Part shown: positions 19,551-25,855 of the stretch, piece after piece | Layout of the letters: each line of letters starts with the position of its first letter | Numbering within the stretch: the stretch's first letter is position 1 | Assembly: GCA_036504675.1 (NCBI GenBank) | Contig: DASXUT010000173.1 | Location: 70,648-103,453, forward strand | Direction of reading: 5' to 3' | From: Bacillota bacterium | GTDB lineage: Bacteria; Bacillota; Sulfobacillia; JAJYWN01; JAJZPE01 | DNA length: 32,806 bases | The notes under the pieces: model-generated | Told to the model about the DNA's origin: nothing | The model's database searches: none | What the model saw: the letters and a program-made list of their open reading frames with translations, nothing else | Made by a program: the position numbers and the translations under genes

Positions 19551-20251
19551 GGTCTCTTCTCTCCCGCCGAGGGGGCGACCCGGCCTACCAGTGAGTTGAC
19601 GACAAAAGCCAGAAGCAACAGGACCAGGCCGAGGGCGATGGCCAGGTCATACCGCCCCTGCCTGGTGTCGAGGACGATGGCCGTGGTCATCACCCGGGTC
19701 TGCCCCTGGATGTTGCCGCCGACCAGCATGACCGCGCCGACCTCGGCGATGGCCCGGCCGAAGGCGGCCATGGCGGCCGTCTCGATGGCCCGTCTGGCCT
19801 CGCTGATGACGGCCAGGTCGGTCTGCCACCGGCTGGCCCCGAGAGCCATGGCGGTGTCCCTGACCAGACGGTCCTTCTCCCTCACGGCCACCAGAGTCAG
19901 CCCGGTGACGATGGGCAGGACCAGGATGAACTGGACGATGACCATGGCCGCCGGGGTGAACAGCAGGCGGGCCCGGCCGAACGGCCCCTGGTTCGAGAGA
20001 AGCAGGTAGACCGAGAGCCCGGCAAGGACGGGCGGGAGGCCCATCAGGGTGTTGGTCAGGCGGATCAGAAAGCCCCTACCCCAGATGGGCCGGAAGGCCA
20101 GGAGCGACCCCAACGGCACACCGACCAGCGCCCCGAGGGCGCTGGCCGTGCCGGAGACGACGATGGACAGAAAGATGATCCGATAGAGCTCGGGATCGAA
20201 CCGGATCAGGAGCTGAAACCCCTGGATGATGCCGTTGAGGAGGTCAGACAG
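19547..20251 (-). CDS. tupB: Tungstate ABC transporter permease, apparent non-canonical start
   Basis: The conserved frame contains the full TupB-type permease: FDPELYRIIFLSIVVSGT and the following membrane segments, and the EAA loop AAFGRAIAEVGAVMLVGGNI that contacts TupC. It has five or so hydrophobic segments. No ATG, GTG or TTG lies between the in-frame tupA stop (20291-20293) and the end of the first membrane segment; the first standard codon is GTG 20119, which would delete about 44 conserved residues. I therefore place the start at CTG 20251 (234 aa, normal length), preceded at 6 nt by GCGGGG. ATT 20257 is an alternative. A sequencing error near 20250 cannot be excluded. The permease identity is secure; the start is not. 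Confidence 0.85.
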   Translation of the reverse strand: MSDLLNGIIQGFQLLIRFDPELYRIIFLSIVVSGTASALGALVGVPLGSLLAFRPIWGRGFLIRLTNTLMGLPPVLAGLSVYLLLSNQGPFGRARLLFTPAAMVIVQFILVLPIVTGLTLVAVREKDRLVRDTAMALGASRWQTDLAVISEARRAIETAAMAAFGRAIAEVGAVMLVGGNIQGQTRVMTTAIVLDTRQGRYDLAIALGLVLLLLAFVVNSLVGRVAPSAGEKRP

Positions 20252-20290
20252 GCGAATCCCCGCCGATCTAAGGGGCCCGTGGTGGGAGCC

Positions 20291-21160
20291 TCATTTGGTC
20301 TCCGGATAGAGGAAGAACAGCGGTGAGCCGAACTTGTCCCGGCCGTACTCGGAGATGATCTTCCGGCCCGCGGGTCCGGTGATGTACTTGATGAAGGCCG
20401 TGGCGCCCTTATAGTTCACGTTCGGGTGGGCCTTCGGGTTGACGGCGATGACCCCGTAGGGGTTGTAGAGAGCCTTGTCCCCCTCGACCAGGATGGGCAG
20501 GTTGAGCTTGTCCTTCAGGTTGAGGTAGGTCGCCCGGTCGGTGAGCGTGTAGGCCGCCTTCTCGCCGGCCATCCGGAGGACGTCGGCCATGCCGGCGCCG
20601 GCGCTCAGGTACCACGTCCCGGCCGGTTTGACGCCCGCCGCCGTCCAGAGGTCCTTCTCCTTGACATGGGTCCCGGAGTTGTCGCCGCGGGAGATGAAGG
20701 TGGCCTTGGCCGCGGCCCCGGCCGCGGCCAGCTTGGCCATGGCGTCGGCCGCCTTGGCCGAACCCTTGATCCCGGCCGGGTCGGCCGCCGGCCCGACGAT
20801 GACGAAGTCGTTGTACATTACATCTTTTCGGTCGATCCCCTGGCCGTCGACGACGAACTGGTCCTCGGCCTTGCGGGAGTGGACCAGGAGGACGTCGGCA
20901 TCGCCCTTGCGACCGGTCTCCATGGCCTGCCCCGACCCCTGGGCGAGGACCTTGACCTTGATCCCTCCGGCCTTCTCGAAGGCCGGGATGAGCACCTCCA
21001 GCAGGCCGGAGTCCTGGGTGCTGGTGGTCGTTGCCAGGGTCAGGGTCGAGCCGGGCTTGGCGTAGCTGCGGTAACCGATGAAGACCAGGGAAGCGACGAG
21101 GACGACGGCGACGACGGCGATGGCGATGGCGCGGGTTCGGCTCTTTGACCGGTTTTCCAC
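20291..21160 (-). CDS. tupA: Tungstate ABC transporter substrate-binding protein
   Basis: The 289-aa protein has a basic N-terminus, a hydrophobic segment at about 11-30 acting as signal or anchor, and the TupA signature TLATTTSTQDSGLL just after it. Oxyanion-binding segments AQGSGQAME, DVLLVHSRKAE and FISRGDNSGTHVKE follow in family order. No lipobox cysteine is present, so it is probably held by an uncleaved N-terminal membrane helix or released. The TTTSTQ motif marks tungstate-selective TupA as opposed to ModA. It starts with GTG 21160; the ribosome binding site AAAGGA lies within one arm of a long helix described separately, so translation initiation is likely regulated. Confidence 0.94.
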   Translation of the reverse strand: MENRSKSRTRAIAIAVVAVVLVASLVFIGYRSYAKPGSTLTLATTTSTQDSGLLEVLIPAFEKAGGIKVKVLAQGSGQAMETGRKGDADVLLVHSRKAEDQFVVDGQGIDRKDVMYNDFVIVGPAADPAGIKGSAKAADAMAKLAAAGAAAKATFISRGDNSGTHVKEKDLWTAAGVKPAGTWYLSAGAGMADVLRMAGEKAAYTLTDRATYLNLKDKLNLPILVEGDKALYNPYGVIAVNPKAHPNVNYKGATAFIKYITGPAGRKIISEYGRDKFGSPLFFLYPETK

Positions 21161-21238
21161 GGTGGTTCAGTCCTTTCACTGGCTGTCCTTGGAACACAGC
21201 CATACAACCCCCGGCATCCGCGCTGGAAAGGACTAAAC
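21161..21238 (-). promoter_or_regulatory. Structured RNA element sequestering the tupA ribosome binding site, class unknown
   Basis: In the RNA, the arm from 21238 to 21226 (GTTTAGTCCTTTC) pairs with the arm from 21177 to 21165 (GAAAGGACTGAAC) over 13 bp, with a single U-G wobble. The helix encloses 48 nt that contain a second hairpin, GGCTGT/ACAGCC (21201-21181), and a GC/G-rich part with a CGG-ATG-CCG mini-hairpin. The second arm carries the AAAGGA of tupA, and the GTG start follows 4 nt after it. The layout (closing stem, inner hairpin, occluded Shine-Dalgarno) is that of a translational riboswitch. I do not recognise the class; it does not contain the conserved Moco aptamer segments found 350 nt upstream. 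Confidence 0.6.
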
Positions 21239-21249
21239 GGTCCCGGTCC

Positions 21250-21480
21250 CTACCGGAAGCAACCCAACTGGCATCGGCTGATCCTGACCCCGAGCCGGTC
21301 GGCGGCCTCGCCGACGGCCAGCCGGGAGACCTTCATCTCCTCGGCGATCTTGAAAGCGACGGCGCAGGGAAGCTTACCGTCCTCGGCCCCCTCCCGGACG
21401 CGGGCCTCGATGGCTTCGTTGCCTTCCGTGCGGGGCTTGGGCTTGCTTTCCCGCTTGCCCTCTTGGTCTTGGCTCAACAA
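21250..21480 (-). CDS. Small Cys-containing conserved-looking protein at the head of the tup/moe operon
   Basis: The 76-aa protein is not assigned to a named family. It starts at TTG 21480 with a very good GGGAGG 8 nt upstream. Residues 1-25 are charged and probably disordered. From about 26 on it reads as a compact helical domain (AVAFKIAEEMKVSRLAVGEAADRLGV) whose spacing is compatible with a winged-helix or helix-turn-helix unit. Three cysteines stand out: Cys39 (KLPCAVAF) and the pair Cys70/Cys74 in ISRCQLGCF at the end. It is the first gene after the Moco-type riboswitch and precedes tupA. A metal- or cofactor-responsive accessory or regulator role is inferred from context only. Confidence 0.75.
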   Translation of the reverse strand: MLSQDQEGKRESKPKPRTEGNEAIEARVREGAEDGKLPCAVAFKIAEEMKVSRLAVGEAADRLGVRISRCQLGCFR

Positions 21481-21520
21481 TCGTTCACCTCCCGGGACCC
21501 ATTTTGCTCGGCGCGGCCGC

Positions 21521-21563
21521 GAAAAAAGACCAGGTTCCGCTCGCGGCGAGGACCCGGTCTTTC
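21521..21563 (-). terminator. Intrinsic terminator between the Moco-type aptamer and the first operon gene
   Basis: The RNA has AAAGACC...GGTCTTT arms (21563-21550 and 21535-21525 regions) with an imperfect inner continuation GGTCC/GGAACC, followed by six T. It lies 20 nt past the aptamer and about 40 nt before the TTG of the 76-aa gene, which is the position of an expression platform. It may also stop transcription from the upstream thiolase/crotonase operon. Confidence 0.8.
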
Positions 21564-21581
21564 AATCGAAGCGACCACGGC

Positions 21582-21690
21582 CTCTCCTTTCCAAGCGCGG
21601 GAGGCTTACCGGTCGCCCGGCAAACCCTAGCCCACCATGCCTGATGGGCGCCGGCCCAGACGCCTGCGTGAGGAGTCCGAGCTCGGAGAG
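21582..21690 (-). ncRNA. Moco/Tuco riboswitch aptamer (molybdenum/tungsten cofactor RNA motif)
   Basis: The minus-strand RNA contains GGGCGA followed by a short stem and then GCCTCCCG, four variable bases and TGGAAAGG. This is the strongly conserved 3' half of the E. coli moaA leader aptamer, where GGGCGA, CGCCUCCCG and UGGAAAGG occur in the same order and spacing. A closing stem CTCTCC (21690-21685) / GGAGAG (21587-21582) gives a 109-nt aptamer, close to the known size. An internal GCCCA/TGGGC hairpin and a GCCGG/CCGGC stem fit the multistem architecture. The match is from memory of the family. Its place before tungstate-uptake and cofactor-synthesis genes is the expected one. Whether it prefers Mo or W cofactor cannot be read directly. 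Confidence 0.85.
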
Positions 21691-21763
21691 TTGTATGCAG
21701 TTGCTATTAGGGTTCTCCACGGCTTTGAAAATCCCTGCTGCGAGATGACTTAGTTCTTTCTGT

Positions 21764-22546
21764 TCATCTACCCTTGAATTCCGGCTTGCGTTTGGCGAGG
21801 AAGGCGCCCATCCCTTCGCGTTGGTCGTCCGTGGCGAAGCACTGAGCGAACAATTCAGCTTCATAGGCCAGGCCGTCGGCCAGGTCGAGGTCGAGCCCCC
21901 GGTTGATGGCTTCTTTAGCCAGACCGATGGCCACCGGGGCCTTCGAGGCGATCAGGGTGGCCACTTCGTTGGCCCGCTCCATCAGCTTCTCCGGCGGGAC
22001 GACCGCGTCGACCAGCCCGATCTTCTCGGCCGCGGCCGCGTCCAGGGCGACCGCCGAAAAGATGAGTTCTTTGGCCTTGCCCCGGCCGACCAGCCTGGCC
22101 AGGCGCTGAGTGCCCCCGAAGCCGGGCAGGATCCCCAGGTTGACCTCGGGCTGGCCGATCTTGGCCTTCTCCGAGGCGATCCGGATGTCGCAGGCCATCG
22201 CCAGTTCGCAGCCGCCCCCCAGGGCGTAGCCGTTGATGGCGGCGATGACCGGCTTCGGCAGGTTCTCGATGGCGGCCGTAACGGCCTGACCGAAGCGCGA
22301 GAAGTCGCGACCTTCCCGGACCGAGAAGTCCTTCATCCCGGCGATGTCGGCCCCGGCCACGAAGGCCTTCTCGCCGCCGCCGGTGATGATCAGGACGCGG
22401 GCCTCCGGGTCGTCGCCGAACTCCTTCACCCCGGCCAAGATTTCTTCCAGGACCTTGCGGTTCAATGCGTTGAGGGCCTGGGGCCGATCGATGGTCAGGA
22501 CGGCCACGGCCCCTTCCCTCTCCAGGCGGACGAATTCACCGTTCAC
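21764..22546 (-). CDS. crt: Enoyl-CoA hydratase / 3-hydroxybutyryl-CoA dehydratase (crotonase)
   Basis: The 260-aa crotonase-family enzyme dehydrates 3-hydroxyacyl-CoA to enoyl-CoA, or the reverse. Both catalytic glutamates are present: Glu114 in GYALGGGCELAMACD and Glu134 in GQPEVNLGILPGFGGTQRL. The oxyanion-hole segment AFVAGADIAGM is at about 61-71. It starts with GTG at 22546; the upstream G-run is about 12 nt away, so the ribosome binding site is weak. It is the last gene of the thiolase-hbd-crt operon; that company suggests 3-hydroxybutyryl-CoA as substrate, so crt is used as the symbol. A general fatty-acid role is also possible. Confidence 0.93.
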   Translation of the reverse strand: MNGEFVRLEREGAVAVLTIDRPQALNALNRKVLEEILAGVKEFGDDPEARVLIITGGGEKAFVAGADIAGMKDFSVREGRDFSRFGQAVTAAIENLPKPVIAAINGYALGGGCELAMACDIRIASEKAKIGQPEVNLGILPGFGGTQRLARLVGRGKAKELIFSAVALDAAAAEKIGLVDAVVPPEKLMERANEVATLIASKAPVAIGLAKEAINRGLDLDLADGLAYEAELFAQCFATDDQREGMGAFLAKRKPEFKGR

Positions 22547-22568
22547 TTGAAACGATGCCCCCCTCGGC

Positions 22569-22832
22569 TCAGGCAGACGGCCCCCCGCCGGACTTACCGC
22601 CGCGCGGTCGGTCGGACTGCCGCTTCTGTCTTAGCCTTTCCCGAACCTCCTGGTCTTTCCTCTCCTGCTGCCGCCGCTCGCGCTGGTTGCCCGCGGTCAG
22701 GATCCAGAGGCCGATGACGGCCACGGTGAAGCCCGGCCACGGCCCGGGGGCTCGCCAGAAGAAGACGATCGCCCCCCCCGCCAAGGCCAACACCAGACCC
22801 ACGACACGCATGTTCAGCTTGACCGGCTTCAC
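22569..22832 (-). CDS. Small two-helix membrane protein, unknown function
   Basis: Starting at GTG 22832, which has GGGGGG 8 nt upstream, the protein has 87 residues; the frame upstream of this runs into hbd. It has two hydrophobic segments separated by a short Pro-rich turn (VVGLVLALAGGAIVFFW, then FTVAVIGLWILTAG), so both ends lie on the same side. It ends in a strongly charged Arg/Gln/Lys/Glu tail of about 40 residues that may form a helix in the cytoplasm. I do not recognise a family. It lies between hbd and crt with short gaps on both sides. Confidence 0.65.
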   Translation of the reverse strand: MKPVKLNMRVVGLVLALAGGAIVFFWRAPGPWPGFTVAVIGLWILTAGNQRERRQQERKDQEVRERLRQKRQSDRPRGGKSGGGPSA

Positions 22833-22858
22833 CGCCAAGACCCCCCGCGTCCGGCCGG

Positions 22859-23719
22859 CTAGCGGGCCGGCTGATAGTCGTAGAAGCCCTTGCCGCTCTT
22901 CTTCCCGAGGTAACCGGCCTTGACCAGCTTCCGCAGGAGCGGGCACGGCCGGTACTTGGAGTCGGAGAAGCCCTCGTAGAGCACCTCGAGGATGTACAGG
23001 ACGGTGTCCAGCCCGATCAGGTCGGCCAGGGCCAGCGGCCCCATGGGGTGGTTCATCCCGAGCTTCATCACGTTGTCGACCGCCTCGGGGGTGGCCACGC
23101 CCTCGTAGACGCAGTAGATGGCCTCGTTGATCATCGGGATGAGGATGCGGTTGGCGACGAAGGCCGGCGAGTCGTTCACCGGCACCGGGGTCTTGCCCAG
23201 CTTCTTGGACAGGTCCATAACCGCCGCGAAGGTCTCATCGGAGGTCTGCAGGCCGCGGATGACCTCGACCAGTTGCATCAGGGGGACCGGGTTCATGAAG
23301 TGCATCCCGATGACCTTGTCCGGCCGCTTGGTGACCGCGGCCACCTCGGTGATAGGCAGGGATGAGGTATTGGTCGCCAGGATGACCCCCAGCCGGCAGA
23401 CCTTGTCCAGCTCGGTGAAGATCTCCCGCTTGACCTCCATCTTCTCGACGGCCGCCTCGACGACGAAGTCGGCCCCGGCGGCCAGACCGAGGTCGGTGGT
23501 GCCCTTGATCCGGGCCATCGCCGCCTCCTTGTCCGCCTGGACCAGTTTGCCCTTGTCGACGCCGCGGGCCAGGTTCCTGTCGATGACGCTGAGGCCCTTC
23601 TGGACGAAACCGTCGGTGATGTCGCGGATGATCACGTTGAACCCGGAGACCGCGGCCACTTGGGCGATACCCCCGCCCATCTGGCCCGCGCCGATGACCA
23701 TGATCGTCTTGACGTCCAC
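22859..23719 (-). CDS. hbd: 3-hydroxybutyryl-CoA dehydrogenase
   Basis: The 286-aa NAD(P)-dependent enzyme interconverts acetoacetyl-CoA and 3-hydroxybutyryl-CoA. The Rossmann motif is GAGQMGGGIAQ (10-20). The catalytic His140 lies in the GMHFMNPVPLMQLVEV signature, with its partner Glu152. The C-terminal domain has NRILIPMINEA and GKKSGKGFYDY, typical of short bacterial Hbd without a fused hydratase. It starts with GTG at 23719, about 10 nt after GGAGG. It follows the thiolase gene and supplies the substrate for the crotonase downstream. Confidence 0.95.
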   Translation of the reverse strand: MDVKTIMVIGAGQMGGGIAQVAAVSGFNVIIRDITDGFVQKGLSVIDRNLARGVDKGKLVQADKEAAMARIKGTTDLGLAAGADFVVEAAVEKMEVKREIFTELDKVCRLGVILATNTSSLPITEVAAVTKRPDKVIGMHFMNPVPLMQLVEVIRGLQTSDETFAAVMDLSKKLGKTPVPVNDSPAFVANRILIPMINEAIYCVYEGVATPEAVDNVMKLGMNHPMGPLALADLIGLDTVLYILEVLYEGFSDSKYRPCPLLRKLVKAGYLGKKSGKGFYDYQPAR

Positions 23720-23745
23720 TGCCGGTCACCCTCCCTAGCCGCTTT

Positions 23746-24927
23746 TCAGCCGACCTTGAACACCGTGGCTTCACCCTGCCCGCCGCCGCTGCAGATGCCG
23801 ACCAGGCCGATGCCGCCGCCCCGGCGCCGCAGCTCGTAGATGGCGGTCATCAGGATGCGGGCGCCGCTGGCCCCGATGGGATGGCCGAGGGCGACCGCGC
23901 CGCCGTTCACGTTGACTATTTCGGGGTCCCACCCGCCCAACTTGATGGCGGTCAGGGTGACGGCCGCGAAGGCCTCGTTGAACTCGACCAGGTTGACGTC
24001 CTTGGGCTGCAGACCGGCCTTCTTCAGGGCCTGCATCCCGGAAAGGTGCGGAACGGTGTGCAGGTAGGGCGGGTCTTGGGAGACGGCGCCCTGCCCGAGG
24101 ATGGTGGCCAGGGGCTCGAGGCCGAGCCTGTGGGCCCGCTCCTCGCTCATGACGACGACCGCCGAGGCCCCGTCGGAGATGGGCGGCGCGTTGCCCGCCG
24201 TGACCAGGCCGTCCTTCTCGAACACCGGCGGCAGGCCGGAGATCTTCTCCAGGGTGGAGTCGGCCCGCGGGCCCTCGTCGGTATCGAAGACGACGGCCGG
24301 ACCCTTGCGCCGCGGGATGGTGACGGGAGCGATCTCCTCCTTGAACTTGCCGTCCTTGATCGCCTTGATCGACCGCAGGTGGCTCCGGTGGGACCACTCG
24401 TCCATCATCTGGCGGGTGATCCCGAACTCGACCGACACGCGACCGCCGTGGATGCCCATGTGGCAATTGTGGATGGCACACCACAGCCCATCGTGGACCG
24501 TGGCGTCGATGATCGAGCCGTCCCCCAGCCGGTACCCGAAGCGGGCCTTGGGTAGCAGGTAGGGGCCTTGCGACATGTTCTCCATGCCGCCGGCCACGAG
24601 GATCTCGGCGTCGCCGGCCCTGACCATCAGGTCGGACAGGTTGACCGCCCGGAGGCTTGACGCGCAGACCTTGTTGATCGTGTCGGACGGGACGGTCGTC
24701 GGCAGCCCGGCCTTGATCGTCGCCTGACGCGACGGAACCTGGCCGCTCCCGGCCTGCACGACCTGACCCATGTAAACATAATCGATCTCCGGGCCCTTGA
24801 GCCCGGCCCGCCGGACGACCTCCTTGATGACGTGGCCACCGAGGTCGACGGCGGGGACGTCCTTGAGGGCCCCACCGAACCCTCCGAATGGTGTTCTCGC
24901 TGCAGCAACGATGACGGCGCGAGGCAC
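23746..24927 (-). CDS. Acetyl-CoA C-acetyltransferase (thiolase)
   Basis: The thiolase condenses two acetyl-CoA to acetoacetyl-CoA or cleaves the product. The acyl-accepting Cys88 is in NKVCASSLRA; NGGAVALGHPIGASGAR carries the catalytic His and CSGGGQGEA the second Cys near the C-terminus. I choose GTG 24927 (393 aa, beginning MPRAVIVAAARTPFGGF) because GGGGAGG lies 6 nt upstream. ATG 24945 has no ribosome binding site, and ATG 24933 directly abuts the GGGGAGG. The gene heads the operon thiolase-hbd-small membrane protein-crt. The direction of flux (butyrate formation, PHB-type, or oxidation) is not determined by these genes; no acyl-CoA dehydrogenase is next to them. Confidence 0.94.
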   Translation of the reverse strand: MPRAVIVAAARTPFGGFGGALKDVPAVDLGGHVIKEVVRRAGLKGPEIDYVYMGQVVQAGSGQVPSRQATIKAGLPTTVPSDTINKVCASSLRAVNLSDLMVRAGDAEILVAGGMENMSQGPYLLPKARFGYRLGDGSIIDATVHDGLWCAIHNCHMGIHGGRVSVEFGITRQMMDEWSHRSHLRSIKAIKDGKFKEEIAPVTIPRRKGPAVVFDTDEGPRADSTLEKISGLPPVFEKDGLVTAGNAPPISDGASAVVVMSEERAHRLGLEPLATILGQGAVSQDPPYLHTVPHLSGMQALKKAGLQPKDVNLVEFNEAFAAVTLTAIKLGGWDPEIVNVNGGAVALGHPIGASGARILMTAIYELRRRGGGIGLVGICSGGGQGEATVFKVG

Positions 24928-25182
24928 GGGCATCCTCCCCTTCATTTGTCGCGTTGTGGGCCGTCCCCTGTGGGCCCGGCCGCTGTGGGACTAGTTCGCG
25001 GGGCTGGTTTCCTAATCCTTCCGGGTCGGCCGCCAGGAATCCGGCAGGGGCCAGGGACGTGGTCCGTTGGTAGCCGGGGCAAGGGTGGCCGGTTGACAAA
25101 CTTATCGTCGATTTCTGTCAATCTTTGACAGGATAGGGAGGACCTCCCTGAGAAAAACCTCGTCCGTGAAGGAGGGAGCACG
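24928..25182. promoter_or_regulatory. Divergent intergenic region with two palindromes
   Basis: This 255-bp stretch separates the thiolase operon from the plus-strand hypothetical gene. The half nearer the thiolase gene shows nothing I can name. The other half has TTGACA at 25093-25098, an exact 17-bp palindrome CTGTCAA-TCT-TTGACAG (25115-25131) and, four bases on, a 15-bp palindrome AGGGAGG-A-CCTCCCT (25135-25149). The three TTGACA/TGTCAA copies could be -35 elements or, more likely as an arrayed set, operator half-sites. I could not place convincing -10 boxes on either strand. The region may control both directions. Confidence 0.45.
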
Positions 25183-25734
25183 TTGGAGCTATTGACCGAG
25201 AGAATCTTCGTCGTCGAGAAGAAGCATCACGAGGGGCAGCGGCTGCGGGTCCTGCGCTACGGGCTGTTCTGTGACCGGACGGTCCACGGGGGATCGTTCT
25301 TTTACATCAAGGCCCACTCCCAGCTATGGGAAGGCTCGGTCCTGGTCCGTGAGGCCTTTGAGACGGCCGGGGGGCTGGGCCGCAACCGCCCCCAGGCGAT
25401 GCAGGTCTTCGCCCGGATCTGCGAGGTGCGCCGGCCGGTGTTACCGGAGCATCTGCCGGAGGTGATTCGAGACATCAGCTACACCGTCGTCAGTCGGCGC
25501 ACTCGGGGGCAGCGGTCAATCGGACCCGGGCCGGCCCTGGTCTCCAGAAGAAAGGGCCGGCGGGCCCGGCTCGACGAACGTGCCGGCCGACCGCGCACCG
25601 GTCCACCCGCCAGGGGGCGGGTGATTTACCTGCCCACCGCCGGCCGGAAGCCCGAGGGCCAGCCGGGGGTCGCCGCGGAAGCCGTCGCGACCCACCCAGC
25701 CCCAGAGTCCCCCGGGAGCCCCGGCGAGCCCTGA
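25183..25734 (+). CDS. Hypothetical protein with basic, Pro-rich C-terminal half
   Basis: The 183-aa product is not recognised. It starts at TTG 25183 after GGAGGG with 6-9 nt spacing, a strong site that makes the gene credible. Residues 1 to about 105 look folded (RIFVVEKKHHEGQRLRVLRYGLF, an aromatic patch at GGSFFYIKAH, and a helical segment up to VIRDISYTVVSRR). From about 106 on the sequence is dominated by Arg, Gly, Pro and Ala and is probably disordered. There is no signal peptide or membrane segment. It is followed by the XRE regulator gene after 120 bp (to the preferred start). It is codirectional with that gene and divergent from the thiolase operon. Confidence 0.7.
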   Translation: MELLTERIFVVEKKHHEGQRLRVLRYGLFCDRTVHGGSFFYIKAHSQLWEGSVLVREAFETAGGLGRNRPQAMQVFARICEVRRPVLPEHLPEVIRDISYTVVSRRTRGQRSIGPGPALVSRRKGRRARLDERAGRPRTGPPARGRVIYLPTAGRKPEGQPGVAAEAVATHPAPESPGSPGEP

Positions 25735-25799
25735 GAAGACGGCCATCGACAACGGCCGCCGACAAGGAAAGGCCGGGTCATAGGGTTCCCGGCCCGGAT

Positions 25800-25815
25800 G
25801 TCGAATATCTCCGAC
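25800..25815. promoter_or_regulatory. Imperfect palindrome upstream of the XRE gene
   Basis: GTCGAATATCTCCGAC is symmetric at 12 of 16 positions (GTCG and CGAC ends). It lies about 40 bp before the preferred start codon of the XRE-type regulator, where an autoregulatory operator could sit. A GC-rich inverted repeat (GGCCGGG to CCCGGCC) lies just upstream at about 25770-25794. Confidence 0.3.
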
Positions 25816-25855
25816 AATGAACCTGGCCGTCATCGCTCGAAAGGGGCTCCAGACG

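Noticed and set aside
19547-20119. TupB starting at GTG 20119 (190 aa)
   Set aside because: This would remove the conserved FDPELYRIIFLSIVVSGT segment and the first membrane helix.
20249-20293. Readthrough of the tupA stop to give a TupA-TupB fusion
   Set aside because: The two are in the same frame, but TupA is exported and TupB is an integral permease; a fusion is implausible and the stop is followed by TupB sequence of normal length from CTG.
21562-21864. Minus-strand open frame of 100 codons overlapping the crotonase 3' end and the leader
   Set aside because: The stretch is better explained by the Moco-type aptamer; the frame has no motif and starts inside crt.
24946-25182. TTGACA boxes as -35 elements of a strong promoter
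   Set aside because: No acceptable -10 hexamer lies 16-18 bp downstream on either strand; the copies are better described as parts of a symmetric operator-like cluster.
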